From: Shewanella inventionis
GTDB taxonomy: Bacteria; Pseudomonadota; Gammaproteobacteria; Enterobacterales; Shewanellaceae
Direction of reading: 5' to 3'
Assembly: GCF_014641855.1 (NCBI RefSeq)
Contig: NZ_BMII01000008.1
Location: 1-64,000, forward strand
DNA: 64,000 nucleotides
The notes beneath the pieces were generated by a model. The model was not told the DNA's origin and did not search any database. It saw nothing but the letters and a program-made list of their open reading frames with translations. Below, in pieces: positions 7,661 through 17,487 of the stretch (its first letter is position 1; each line of letters starts with the position of its first letter). Position numbers and translations under genes: made by a program.

Positions 7661-10600
7661 CTATGCGGTCTTTGCTGCCGTAGTATGTTGTACATGCGTT
7701 TTGGGATGCACTAACGGTGATTGCACATTAATTAGATTATTTTCGTATTGATTGATCCATGAGACACCATCGGCTTTAGTTTTGAATTTAACGCCCATTT
7801 TATATATTGCTCTCATAACTGAATCTAATTCATCTTCGTAAATCTCAAATTTATTGAATGATCTTGATGACTCAATATTTCTGTTATTTATTGCGTCCAT
7901 AAACTCAGGATTATCAAGAAATGGTTTAGATTTTCTGACACCTGACGGCAACATCAACACATAAGAGTCTCTTTTAGGGGATATATGTATAGTTAACGCG
8001 CCAATATCGCTTCGTTTTTCTGATGTGCATATATACCCTTCCTTCGCGGTCCTTAAGTGATCTGCTGCTGTTTTATGATCATGAATAAAGACCGGCTTAT
8101 GCATCATTTCTTTTACGGTTAAGTTATGCTTTAACATAATGGCCCGTTTTTCTAATCCATCTTCAGTTGTGTAGGTAACAGGCTTACCTAAGCCTTCATC
8201 CGCAGATTCTAGCGCCGCAGCAAAAAGGTTACCTTCGAGCATAACTGACTTTCTGAATACTGAGCCAGCTTGATATGAGTCAAACTCAGTGGCCAATGAC
8301 GAGAATTCATCAAATACTGCAGCTTTGACAAACTCTTTATCTAAGGCCATAAAAAAACTGCCTAAATTAAGAATCATTTCTTCAGTATCACCAGGCGTGA
8401 TGACTTTGAATGAATATTGTGAAGGATTATGTTCTGAGCCTTGTTGTGGCAGTTTTATATCCGTGATGACACAATCACCCTTTAAATTGAAACTCGAGTA
8501 GAAACTGTTAGGCAACTCTATAACAGAACCTATTTTCAATTTTGGCAATATATCGATTAGATATTCACTTCTACTTAACGCTTTATTGACTATATCTATA
8601 AGCGTGTTCCATGCCATCGGCTTGTATTGCGTACCTGAAGCATTGGCAAACAATCTGTTATTTCGGTCTAAAATTATACTGTCCAGTAAATCTTGATCGC
8701 CGTCGCATGCCTCTAATAAAAGCTTATCCATATTTGATGCGATGATTGTTGCTAGATTAGATAGAGTTCCATCAGTTACACGGCTATCGGCACTCAGTGA
8801 AGCGGTAGACGACTCAATTTTGTCTAGCACACGGTCAACATCCCATGGCTTGATCAATTCTTGATATTCTACTTCCACAATACTTACTGGCTCATCGAAT
8901 ATTGACGCATAAGAGTTTCTTTGCACGCCTTTGTATATTTGACGACTCACCTCCTTAGCTTCGATATCTAAAAAGGTTGGTTTTAATGGGTTTATGCCCT
9001 GATTATTTAATTCCACTATCTTGGCGTTATATTCTTTGCATAGTTCAGTGTAAACCCTCTCCTGCTCCAAATAAGGAAGAAGGATGAGTCTACCCGTTAA
9101 CTTTCTAGCTAATGATTCAACACTGGATTTTGTAATGGTTTCGACATTGATATCATCAGGATTTAACCCTAACTTATGAATATAGTGTGGGTTTGCTTCA
9201 AGGTATTTTTGGCAAACCATATCACCCTCTTCGTTCAATAGATTTATGGTATCTAAAGATAAAGCACTGTCACGATTACTAGTCATATTGGCACTCATCT
9301 TTACGAGCGCATAGTTCGACATTGCATTCAGGCGTTCTTGAGCAGGTATGCCACAACTTAATGTACTTACCACCGGGTTGGTTACTTGACCTCTTCGATT
9401 CACGCGACCTAGCAACTGAACCCGATCTGTTACGTTTCTAAATACCTCAACCTCAATTAACCTACGGACCCTTTGATCTTTGAACGTTTTATCTGAATGA
9501 ATACTCACACCATCGACCATCGCTTTGGTGCCGAGAATGACGTCTAAATCACCGTTATTGAATGCATTTCGAACGCTCAACGGCGACGGTTTATCGAATT
9601 TAACAAACTGATATACCCCGTCGCTTCGTAGATCTATTCGGATATTGCGCCCAGACACTTCAGCAAACGAATACCCTTCGGCCTCAACCTTATGCCTTAT
9701 ATTATCAACAGGCATAAAGGCTAAGTCAGGCATCCGATCAATCTCAAGACGAATCTCACGCACCAAATCATCAAATTGTTTAGCCTTTATCGGGTCCATC
9801 ACTTTAGATACAGGTACTACTAGCCCTGTTTTTTTATCGGTTAAAGTTATCAGTCTGTTTAAAGCTACTTTAAATAAATCTCGGAACTGCAAAGGTTTAT
9901 CTAAGCTGTAATCGCTCGGAGCTCTTCCTTGAGCGATGAGTTTTGTTTGTTCGTCATACATCATTTTATAAAACGAGTTGCCTGCAAACTCTAACGCTAA
10001 AAATGGCTTTTCATTTCTCTTTAGTGATTCAATTGCTTGTTCGGCCGCAAAATCACTATTGAGTGACAATACAAACTGTTTAGACAAGTTAGACAAAAGA
10101 GAGCCAAAGCCGGTTGAATTAAGCCCAATATCTTTGTTTTGTTTAGGTGATTTCCCTCCAGCCTTAAGTGCTTCTGCAAGTTTTTGGTTTTGCTCATTAA
10201 CCACCCTGTTTAAACCACCACTGAGAATAGCTAACGCCTGAGCAACATTAGCAAATGAATCACTTAATTTAATATTCTCTGCCAAAGCAGATTCATTCTT
10301 CTTAGGTTCAATTGTGATTGTCGATATATCACTTTCCCTGCGAATAAACCCTCCATCGGACGCTAAGGATGCCGAGAATATTTCAAGCAATACATCGCCA
10401 CCTTTCTTTACCGCTTGCTGAATAATTTCAGGTTCAATATTTCTTAATAATCGATGATACACTCCAAAGTTTTTCTCAGTTCTTGCCCAAGTCCCTGATG
10501 AGTACATTACATTTGAAGCATTCTTTAATACATTTAATATACGTGTGTTTGTATTCGAATTACCCGACGCCAAATGAGACTCATCTAAGTTAACGAACTT

Positions 10601-12910
10601 ACCTATAGAAATTGCTTCTAGCCAAGAGGCCTTATCGCGTATCGCTAATTTCTGGCCATTCACTACTTCATACTTTGTCGCTCGGCTTAGCTGTGAATAA
10701 GTGACCATAAGTAAATTACAATCATCAGGAAACTTGTGTTGCTTTACTAGTGAGTTAGTTTGCAACTGATTTGCTTGCGCAACCAAATTACCTTTATCAT
10801 CCACAATATTTGATTTTTCATTTACTAAAAATGGTTTAATTAAAGAGTCAGATTCAATGTTGACAATATCTCGCCATATATCCTGGAACAACGTCGCTTT
10901 TGACGTCATGAAAATTGCATTTTTCCCCTGCAAAATATTGTAGCGGATCATTGCGGCATTCACGCGTCCCTTGCCCTCACCAGTTTTGTCTCCATTTAGA
11001 AATCCTAAACCATTTTCATCGCGCCATATTGCAAGGCCAATAGCATCGATTTGTTCAGGTGAGAAGACTCTTTCTAATTGCTGTGGGGGCATCTGCAGTG
11101 CATTTCCAACAAATTCATCTATGTTTTCATGTGCAGAAAGAAAGCGAGTGAAACCCTGGCGAACAGCTGCACTTAAATTTTTTGGTATTTTTGAGCTTGC
11201 ACTTCCAATTTGACTTAATGCGTTGTATTCGGATTGATACTCGTTGATTTGAATTTCTTTGGCTGAAAGGCTGTTAATTATAGACTCTAATGAGCTTACA
11301 TCTTTGTATGTAAAGTTTTCCTTATTTCCTACCCATTTAATTAATTGCTCATTTGTATATATCGTGTTTAATTCGTATGGAATTGTGATGCTTGTTGCCG
11401 GAATTAACTTTCTTCCGTCAATTGAGTAGATCCGCTTGGCTTGAGCGTTTGCTGGGTTAAAATCAATGTTCGACGTGACATTGTAGTTTTTATAAATAAA
11501 ATCATGGAAGTCTTTTGATTCTGGCTTCACATGACCTATGCCAGTGCCATTACCATCGACATTCACCATGACGATTGCCTTGCCATCGTCTTTAATAGAA
11601 CGAAGTAATTCCATTGCAATTTTATGGTCATATCGATTAACCGCAATACCGTCAACCGAAACTGATGATGCAAGGTTGCCTATTGGCGTGTTTAGCACCA
11701 AGCAATCTGCACTTTTACTTTCAATGGCCCCGTTATGTAGATCTCGCTGTGAAAAGCTAACATTATTGGGTATATACTTTGGAAGACCAAATTTAGATAT
11801 ACCCATTTCACCTTTATGGCCAACCAACTCCACTTTTAGATGTTCATCAAGGAATGGTATGCCGCCACCTACTGAGGCAAACGGGATTACAACTTTACTG
11901 CCTTTAGGCAAGTCTCGAGTAAAGTCACCAGCGACTTTACTTAATACTGGTAACGGTTCAGGTGTGTATGCAATATAGTCATTGCCTGTCAGTTCTTTAA
12001 TTTTTACATTTGGTATGTTGGGTTTTATTTCGTTTAAGTGTGTGTACCTATTAACCAGCTCAATAGATTGCTCGTGCGTTAGATTTTCTGAACTAGCTTT
12101 TGCTGCTGCTAGTTTGGATGAAATTACAGTTTCTGCTGCCCTTTGAACAGCCATCATCAAAGGTAACCCTTTGTCTGTGCGTTCCTTTAGCTTAGTTACA
12201 GGGATATCAAACCAAACAGCAGCTATCTCTGCCACTTCGTCAAAGGTGACTTTTTTGTTTGTCTCTATGAGGTCATTTACTAAACCTTCTGCACATTCCA
12301 ATATGCCATTTACCTTTGGTGATGAGTTGAATGCAACAGCATCAATAGCAAATAGATAACGCGGATTATCTGTGCCTCTTTTCCAATAGCTTACGGCTTG
12401 ATCATCATTTGCACTAAATCGACCTTCAGCGTCCTGGTATACTTTTTCATCCAAGTAATTGCGACCAAGGTATGTGGATTGTTGCAGCTTCACCATTTCC
12501 GATTTTAAAGTGACCTCTGGCTCAACCTTTTCACTTGCCTGGATCTGTTTGTTGGTAACTTTTTTTAATTTTGGCTTATTTGAACTTGGTGAAGATAATG
12601 TTTCTTTCACTAACGTCCATGGTCTATATATAAAATCTAAAGGGACATCTTCAAGAGTAAGTGAAGGCCAGTAAGTTCTAAAAAGTTTCATATCTAGCCC
12701 TTCAACCTTTCCCCCCTCTTTCGAATATTTAGTTGCATAATACGTGTTTTCTGAGGTTGGCTTAAAACCTAACTGCTCTAACCCTTCTTTTGATCTTTGG
12801 TCTGTTAGAGCGCCCACCATAAGTAATACATGCCTTTTTGATGGCAAAACTGCGGGTACCAGGTAGCAATTGTGTTCATGAAAATGCAACCATTTCTTTG
12901 TTTTACTCAT
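7661..12910 (-). CDS. giant Strawberry-notch-type helicase with degenerate methyltransferase domain
   Basis: 1749 aa. The central helicase core resembles bacterial/phage Strawberry-notch (SBNO) proteins: GDKTGEGKG (modified Walker A) near residue 640, DESH box near 777, MYSSGTWAR near 805, and the motif VI-like RVQLLGRVNRRGQ near 1170 within the helicase C-terminal domain. Around 350-450 an N6-adenine methyltransferase-like fold is visible, but the expected NPPF/Y catalytic motif reads NTPIG, so it is probably inactive and may bind DNA or SAM. N- and C-terminal extensions are unassigned. Such proteins are usual on large phages and conjugative plasmids; the role is probably remodelling DNA during establishment. 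It starts 4 bp downstream of the 444-aa gene. Confidence 0.85.
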   Translation of the reverse strand: MSKTKKWLHFHEHNCYLVPAVLPSKRHVLLMVGALTDQRSKEGLEQLGFKPTSENTYYATKYSKEGGKVEGLDMKLFRTYWPSLTLEDVPLDFIYRPWTLVKETLSSPSSNKPKLKKVTNKQIQASEKVEPEVTLKSEMVKLQQSTYLGRNYLDEKVYQDAEGRFSANDDQAVSYWKRGTDNPRYLFAIDAVAFNSSPKVNGILECAEGLVNDLIETNKKVTFDEVAEIAAVWFDIPVTKLKERTDKGLPLMMAVQRAAETVISSKLAAAKASSENLTHEQSIELVNRYTHLNEIKPNIPNVKIKELTGNDYIAYTPEPLPVLSKVAGDFTRDLPKGSKVVIPFASVGGGIPFLDEHLKVELVGHKGEMGISKFGLPKYIPNNVSFSQRDLHNGAIESKSADCLVLNTPIGNLASSVSVDGIAVNRYDHKIAMELLRSIKDDGKAIVMVNVDGNGTGIGHVKPESKDFHDFIYKNYNVTSNIDFNPANAQAKRIYSIDGRKLIPATSITIPYELNTIYTNEQLIKWVGNKENFTYKDVSSLESIINSLSAKEIQINEYQSEYNALSQIGSASSKIPKNLSAAVRQGFTRFLSAHENIDEFVGNALQMPPQQLERVFSPEQIDAIGLAIWRDENGLGFLNGDKTGEGKGRVNAAMIRYNILQGKNAIFMTSKATLFQDIWRDIVNIESDSLIKPFLVNEKSNIVDDKGNLVAQANQLQTNSLVKQHKFPDDCNLLMVTYSQLSRATKYEVVNGQKLAIRDKASWLEAISIGKFVNLDESHLASGNSNTNTRILNVLKNASNVMYSSGTWARTEKNFGVYHRLLRNIEPEIIQQAVKKGGDVLLEIFSASLASDGGFIRRESDISTITIEPKKNESALAENIKLSDSFANVAQALAILSGGLNRVVNEQNQKLAEALKAGGKSPKQNKDIGLNSTGFGSLLSNLSKQFVLSLNSDFAAEQAIESLKRNEKPFLALEFAGNSFYKMMYDEQTKLIAQGRAPSDYSLDKPLQFRDLFKVALNRLITLTDKKTGLVVPVSKVMDPIKAKQFDDLVREIRLEIDRMPDLAFMPVDNIRHKVEAEGYSFAEVSGRNIRIDLRSDGVYQFVKFDKPSPLSVRNAFNNGDLDVILGTKAMVDGVSIHSDKTFKDQRVRRLIEVEVFRNVTDRVQLLGRVNRRGQVTNPVVSTLSCGIPAQERLNAMSNYALVKMSANMTSNRDSALSLDTINLLNEEGDMVCQKYLEANPHYIHKLGLNPDDINVETITKSSVESLARKLTGRLILLPYLEQERVYTELCKEYNAKIVELNNQGINPLKPTFLDIEAKEVSRQIYKGVQRNSYASIFDEPVSIVEVEYQELIKPWDVDRVLDKIESSTASLSADSRVTDGTLSNLATIIASNMDKLLLEACDGDQDLLDSIILDRNNRLFANASGTQYKPMAWNTLIDIVNKALSRSEYLIDILPKLKIGSVIELPNSFYSSFNLKGDCVITDIKLPQQGSEHNPSQYSFKVITPGDTEEMILNLGSFFMALDKEFVKAAVFDEFSSLATEFDSYQAGSVFRKSVMLEGNLFAAALESADEGLGKPVTYTTEDGLEKRAIMLKHNLTVKEMMHKPVFIHDHKTAADHLRTAKEGYICTSEKRSDIGALTIHISPKRDSYVLMLPSGVRKSKPFLDNPEFMDAINNRNIESSRSFNKFEIYEDELDSVMRAIYKMGVKFKTKADGVSWINQYENNLINVQSPLVHPKTHVQHTTAAKTA
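9858..9874. promoter_or_regulatory. variant copy of the dispersed TTAAAGTNACTTTAA palindrome
   Basis: TTTAAAGCTACTTTAAA, one base off the copy at 53672-53688. It lies inside the helicase coding sequence. It is listed because of the exact copies at 18119, 27782, 46483 and 53672. Confidence 0.3.
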
Positions 12911-12914
12911 GATT

Positions 12915-14249
12915 CTACCCCATTGTTCTCATGCTACGGCTAATCTCATTTAGCTCTGCCATATCATCTTCGGATAACTCAAAATCCATGTTATCTTCAT
13001 AATCATCTTTTATGGCTTGCGGTTTTGCTTGTGCTTTCTCCACGACTTCAGGGGCTGTATTAACCTTTTCAACAGCATTGCTAGTGGACGCTTTTGGGCT
13101 AATATTTTCTTTTACTTCAGAGTTCAACCCTCGTACTCTTAAAAATGCTTCAGTTGGCAACTCGCTTAAGTCGTAAATTTTTTGATTTGTTGTTTCAGTG
13201 TTGAACGCGGTAACCAATTTAGTTTTATCTTCTTGAAGTTGTGCAGTTGTCAGATAAACATTCATCACTTTTGGTTTACGTACCTTACTCTCGCTGCCAT
13301 CTTCATCTGTGACGAACTCAACCTTGTTAAGCATGTTGGTCCAAACTGACATGATGGTTTTTGGTTTTAGGGTACCAACAAACGAGGCATCCTTTCCTTC
13401 AGACTTTATTTCATCTGAGGTATAGAAATATTGTTCTGAAGTGGACTTAGCGACGAAATAGCTAATCCCAGGAACAACCTCTACAGTTAGATCGCTGCCA
13501 AGTAAGTTATCTACTGCACCATCTTTGAAGATCACCTTCCCCATACCATCCTTGGTGAAATGCTCAAATGATTCTTCTCCAGTGCAATTTTGCTGCTTAC
13601 CGGCACCTGCAGATTTTTTTATGCCAGTGATTTCAAAGCTCATTACTTTTTCATTAGTATCACTAGACATAATCCGTAACAAAGCTATTGAGCGATTCGC
13701 TTCAACACCTAATTTGGGCTCTAAGGCTTCTACAATAAGGGATTTGATTTCATTGGCGCTTTTGACGTGACGAAGGTCGAGACTTTTGGCTAATTTTGGA
13801 ATATATGAGTCGAAAACAATGTACGGTGGCTTATCCCCATATTGCCTTACTGCTTTAACAGTCGAAAAATTGCTTACTAAAGCTTGATGACTTTTCCTAA
13901 TAGTGCTCTTTGCCCACTCTGCAGTATAAGAACCGTCTTCTTGTTTTTTGCAGTCCATGAACATTATCACACCGTTTTTCGGCACACTGTATTCGAACTT
14001 AGGATCTGCACCTTCTTCTAGAGATTGAAATCCTGCAACGGTTGGTTGATTTGGATTGGATGATTTATTTATCCGAAAAACCATCTTTTCCTTTGTAAAA
14101 TAATGATGCCCAATTACAGAGGAGTTTCCCGCATCGTTTGGGTCAATATCGTAACCTTCGACTTGAACAGGAATTGTAAGTCGCTCGCTACGCCCTTTGC
14201 TTGTTATCGCTTTGTTTACTGCTTTTTCGAATAACTGTAATTTAGACAT
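12915..14249 (-). CDS. hypothetical partner protein of the giant helicase
   Basis: 444 aa from the chosen ATG at 14249. That start has GGAGAG 4-5 nt upstream, whereas the longer frame to 14282 would begin near the transcription start. No family recognised. Residues 1-370 look globular and beta-rich. The C-terminal ~80 residues are low-complexity Pro/Ala/Lys, then an acidic tail (DDYEDNMDFELSEDDMAELNEI), resembling in character the protein-docking tails of SSB-like proteins. It is the first gene of the operon that continues with the helicase, a 93-aa protein and TopA, so it is probably a DNA-associated cofactor. Confidence 0.65.
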   Translation of the reverse strand: MSKLQLFEKAVNKAITSKGRSERLTIPVQVEGYDIDPNDAGNSSVIGHHYFTKEKMVFRINKSSNPNQPTVAGFQSLEEGADPKFEYSVPKNGVIMFMDCKKQEDGSYTAEWAKSTIRKSHQALVSNFSTVKAVRQYGDKPPYIVFDSYIPKLAKSLDLRHVKSANEIKSLIVEALEPKLGVEANRSIALLRIMSSDTNEKVMSFEITGIKKSAGAGKQQNCTGEESFEHFTKDGMGKVIFKDGAVDNLLGSDLTVEVVPGISYFVAKSTSEQYFYTSDEIKSEGKDASFVGTLKPKTIMSVWTNMLNKVEFVTDEDGSESKVRKPKVMNVYLTTAQLQEDKTKLVTAFNTETTNQKIYDLSELPTEAFLRVRGLNSEVKENISPKASTSNAVEKVNTAPEVVEKAQAKPQAIKDDYEDNMDFELSEDDMAELNEISRSMRTMG

Positions 14250-14286
14250 CACTCTCTCCATAAATGAACGTATCAAGAACATGTTA

Positions 14287-14315
14287 AGTATAGACTGAGT
14301 TTATTCACATATCAA
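14287..14315 (-). promoter_or_regulatory. strong sigma70 promoter of the helicase-topA operon
   Basis: On the minus strand TTGATA (14310-14315) and TATACT (14287-14292) with exact 17-bp spacing. Transcription would start near 14280, about 30 nt before the ATG at 14249. Confidence 0.75.
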
Positions 14316-14602
14316 ACAGGATTACATTAATGGTCATTTATCAAAACAAGTGGTAGAACCTGTTTTTTTGTCATAAGTGAAATTTTTTTAATTTTTGGCT
14401 TATTAATTTTTTAAAATTTACAGTTAAAAATACCGAAAACAGTATACATATGCAGCGGTTTACATTTATTTACAATGACTTATACAGCTTTTGTTAACAA
14501 AATAATAAATAAAATTACGCATTGATTTAACTTCTGATGTTTGTTTTTATAGCGCTGTGTGAAAAATTAATTCAAAAACCACACATTTAATTGTCGTACC
14601 AA
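14316..14602. other. AT-rich intergenic region
   Basis: About 290 bp between divergent genes. It is very AT-rich with runs of T and A (for example 14380-14420) and contains no reading frame I can support. The plus-strand promoter of the small gene at 14613 should lie here, but I cannot pick one box pair over others. Confidence 0.4.
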
Positions 14603-14612
14603 GGAGGAACAA

Positions 14613-14804
14613 GTGTTGAAAGATTCAAACAACGACATATTGGCTTTTATTGAGTTTTTTGGAAAGATTTCTGAGTCTGTTGCAGCGGGATATAGTGACA
14701 TTGAAATAGATGCAAGACCTATCCAGAGGGAATGCAGCGAACAATTGTCTTATTTGAAACGAATTTGTGATGAACTACATATAAATCTTACTATCTTATT
14801 ATAA
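14613..14804 (+). CDS. small hypothetical protein
   Basis: 63 aa starting at GTG. The start is set by a near-perfect ribosome site AAGGAGG, 5 nt upstream (14601-14607). The sequence is acidic and helical, with no recognised family. It is a complete monocistronic unit ending at the terminator at 14825. It lies upstream of and convergent with the DotA-like gene. The strong translation signal and dedicated terminator make it a real gene despite its size. Confidence 0.7.
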   Translation: MLKDSNNDILAFIEFFGKISESVAAGYSDIEIDARPIQRECSEQLSYLKRICDELHINLTILL

Positions 14805-14824
14805 CCATTAAACTATTTATTTCG

Positions 14825-14855
14825 ACACTCCATGATATCATGGAGTGTTTTTTTA
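14825..14855. terminator. strong bidirectional terminator
   Basis: A perfect 12-bp inverted repeat, ACACTCCATGAT / ATCATGGAGTGT (14825-14848), followed by T7. It serves the small gene at 14613 and, in the other direction, faces the 3' end of the DotA-like gene. Confidence 0.9.
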
Positions 14856-14870
14856 TTATATTTACGATAC

Positions 14871-17189
14871 TCACTCCTTATCTTTTTTCTCAGCTTTGCC
14901 TGCTCCTTTATCACCGCCCTTTCCAACAGAAGCTGTTAATTGGGTTATATTATTAGAAAGCATTCCTGCCATAACTAATGTTTTTTGCTGTGCCTCATCC
15001 TCACCCATGTCTCTATGAGTTTGATTTAACCCCATCATAGAAGCAATCATACTTGGTAGTTCCCAAGTCATTGAGTTCGATTTGTAAAATGCAACTAACA
15101 TTAGCACGCCGTAAATAGCCAGTTTCCCAAATCCGGTGACAACACCAAGAGCGCTATTTGAACTGATGGCATCAAAAGTGGGATAAAACGTCAAATTAAT
15201 GAACCATGCGACGACTTTTAATAAAGCCTGCCCGGTAAAGAATCCCATCACCATTAATGCTGGCCTTATTGCTAAATTAATTAAAATTTCAAAACCTTTG
15301 CCGGCGCGACCGAATGCATCATCGCCATCAGGGTGATTCATCATCGCAAATCCCATCGGGGCAGCATAGAATGTTGCTAGCGCGTACATGAAATATCCCA
15401 TAATCGCGATTTGCCACATGATGTATGGTATTGCAGGGACAATTTCTGCGTAAAAAAATGCTAAGCCCAACAGCATATAAGTGCCTGTTGTTAAAAAGCC
15501 GATCAACGGCTGAAATAGTGCTCCAGCACCGGAAAGAAACGGAATTGCATTTGTAGTACCAGAAGCCCCGCTAATCGATGATGTTAATAAAAACCATACA
15601 GCAGCAGTAGTTTCAATAGTCCTTCCCATTGCTGCCATCTCAAGCACCGGGTCAGGGTGACCTTCTATATCTCGAAACATGTTTGCAACAAAATTTACCG
15701 TAGAATTTCCTACCACGGATAACGCTTGTGATGGGTCGTCACCAATCTGAACTTGAGACATAATTTCTACGGCGCCGAAGTGATTATATGACGAGCGATC
15801 TTTTATCCAGTCATGTGCTATTGTTTTTACTGTCTGACTGTATTTCATGAACTCTTTATAGGCATCAACATCGTCATCCCAAAACCATAGTGAGGTTGGT
15901 TCATTCCTGGTTATCGAAGGAAGGAAACCATGAATTGCGTTTTCAACAGCACTCGCTCTCATTATTAGTGGATAGTGCAAAGCGCCGGTATAAGCAAACC
16001 CTAACTCGCCAACCATTTCTATAAATTGCACAGTTGTTGCATTGTTTGTCGCCTCCAACTCTAATCCTTGACGAACAACAGCATCGACTCTGGCAACAAA
16101 ACTAGAATATGCAGATTCTAATTGTTGTTGCTTCGAGGCTCTAACTTCTTCAGACATATCGGTTGCGGCGTCATAATCAAACAACCAACCTTCCACACCA
16201 TCAGAGCCAATAATAGGATCGAATGAGTTCCAAGATTCGGCTATAACTGGCCCAAGGAGAGAGTTCATCCTATGTTCCATTTGGAACCTTAAATTATTAA
16301 TTGGGTTAGCCCTATTTACGGCTGTAGTGTTCGATAATTCCAGTTCAAACGTCCCACAAATACCATCTCTACCAACTGAAAATTTTTGAACCCTTCTTTC
16401 ATAGCTTGTTGGACGATTGAGGTTCCCGCTTGTTATTGTGTAAGTGTCAGTATCTGTTTTAATACTCAAATAGTCTGTTCCATAGGTTCCCTCATGGATA
16501 AATGATGCATTACAGATCTTTGAGTCAAGCAAGTTTGTAAAAAACTTCATGTAATCTGGCTTAATGCCATCTGTTATTGGTGCCGATACAACTTTTGCTG
16601 AGCCGAACTTTAATACTGCACCCCCCATCCCAACACCAAGCAAGGCAATCCCAAGCACTGACACCTGTATAAAAGATAAACCACCGAACCCAGGGAAAGG
16701 CTGCATACCAACAATCGAGAATAATGAGCGTAAAGGAACCATATACGAGTCCCACTTCTTGCCCATGAACTCACCTTCTACATTAGTTTTAATTAAACCT
16801 ATAAACATCCAGTATGAGGTTAAAATAACACCAACGACCATTCCCATAACTGCCATCAATGACAACATGTACGTAATTAAAGTGACATTTCCGGAACTGG
16901 CTCTTCCTGACTGATCGTTTTCAAAATATTTTGTCGCAACCAAAGCAGTATCACCAAGTAACTGCCTGTACATTTCTAAAGCCAAATCTCCTTCACCTGG
17001 ACCAGAGAAAAATCCAGGTGGAATTAGCCCTACTTCAGCTTCGGTCACGACGTTTGAAATAGGTTCTTCTGCCTGCATTATTACTGCAGGGTTTTCAGCA
17101 TATGTAGACTCAGAATCTTCTGCAAATGAAACACCTGAAGCACTGAGGCAAACAATTATCATGATGTGGAAAAGTAATTTTTTCATCAT
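14871..17189 (-). CDS. DotA/TraY-family type IVB secretion membrane protein
   Basis: 772 aa. A signal peptide spans residues 1-23 (cleavage near SFA-ED). A membrane segment at about 110-135 is followed by the family signature region GKKWDSYMVPLRS...PGFGGLSFIQVSVLGIALLG. A ~300-residue periplasmic domain with several Cys comes next, then a cluster of membrane helices at about 530-700 and a charged Lys/Gly-rich tail. DotA (Legionella) and TraY (IncI plasmids) are large inner-membrane proteins needed for conjugation or effector transfer by type IVB systems. Its opposite orientation to the coupling-protein operon shows that the transfer genes are split into blocks. Confidence 0.82.
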   Translation of the reverse strand: MMKKLLFHIMIIVCLSASGVSFAEDSESTYAENPAVIMQAEEPISNVVTEAEVGLIPPGFFSGPGEGDLALEMYRQLLGDTALVATKYFENDQSGRASSGNVTLITYMLSLMAVMGMVVGVILTSYWMFIGLIKTNVEGEFMGKKWDSYMVPLRSLFSIVGMQPFPGFGGLSFIQVSVLGIALLGVGMGGAVLKFGSAKVVSAPITDGIKPDYMKFFTNLLDSKICNASFIHEGTYGTDYLSIKTDTDTYTITSGNLNRPTSYERRVQKFSVGRDGICGTFELELSNTTAVNRANPINNLRFQMEHRMNSLLGPVIAESWNSFDPIIGSDGVEGWLFDYDAATDMSEEVRASKQQQLESAYSSFVARVDAVVRQGLELEATNNATTVQFIEMVGELGFAYTGALHYPLIMRASAVENAIHGFLPSITRNEPTSLWFWDDDVDAYKEFMKYSQTVKTIAHDWIKDRSSYNHFGAVEIMSQVQIGDDPSQALSVVGNSTVNFVANMFRDIEGHPDPVLEMAAMGRTIETTAAVWFLLTSSISGASGTTNAIPFLSGAGALFQPLIGFLTTGTYMLLGLAFFYAEIVPAIPYIMWQIAIMGYFMYALATFYAAPMGFAMMNHPDGDDAFGRAGKGFEILINLAIRPALMVMGFFTGQALLKVVAWFINLTFYPTFDAISSNSALGVVTGFGKLAIYGVLMLVAFYKSNSMTWELPSMIASMMGLNQTHRDMGEDEAQQKTLVMAGMLSNNITQLTASVGKGGDKGAGKAEKKDKE

Positions 17190-17209
17190 TATTTAGGCAA
17201 GTTACACGG

Positions 17210-17409
17210 TTAATTAGTGCCGTAAGTGTTTCTTGCACTCTCCATTGATTGAGTTAATGTTGCGGTGTATATGCTGAGTTTGGGCAGATATCTTGCAAAC
17301 AGAACTTTACCCACCTTGCGAACTGAAACCTTTTAAACTTCACGCCCGAGGTTTGACCTGTCAGCCTTTTTAAAGCCGCGTCATCCAAAGACTGTGTAAT
17401 TGCCTTCAT
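17210..17409 (-). pseudogene. frameshifted small gene upstream of the DotA-like gene
   Basis: Two overlapping minus-strand frames look like halves of one ~66-aa protein. The first begins at ATG 17409 with MKAITQSLDDAALKRLTG and runs into RWVKFCLQ. The other frame continues as VLFARYLPKLSIYTATLTQ and ends NTYGTN at TAA 17212-17210, 20 bp before the DotA-like start. The span is 200 bp, one short of a multiple of three, so a 1-bp deletion near 17300 would explain it. It could also be a sequencing error. The product is unknown. Confidence 0.45.
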
Positions 17410-17448
17410 AACCTAGTTATTCCATTTGCTTTAATCTGGTGCTAGTAT

Positions 17449-17463
17449 ATGTATTAAATACAT
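17449..17463. promoter_or_regulatory. palindrome in the divergent promoter region
   Basis: ATGTATT-A-AATACAT lies between the divergent transcripts starting at 17409 (minus) and 17488 (plus). A minus-strand -10 box, TATACT, overlaps its edge. It is a plausible operator for both transfer-gene transcripts. Confidence 0.4.
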
Positions 17464-17487
17464 GTTAAGTAAAGTGTGCGACTGATT

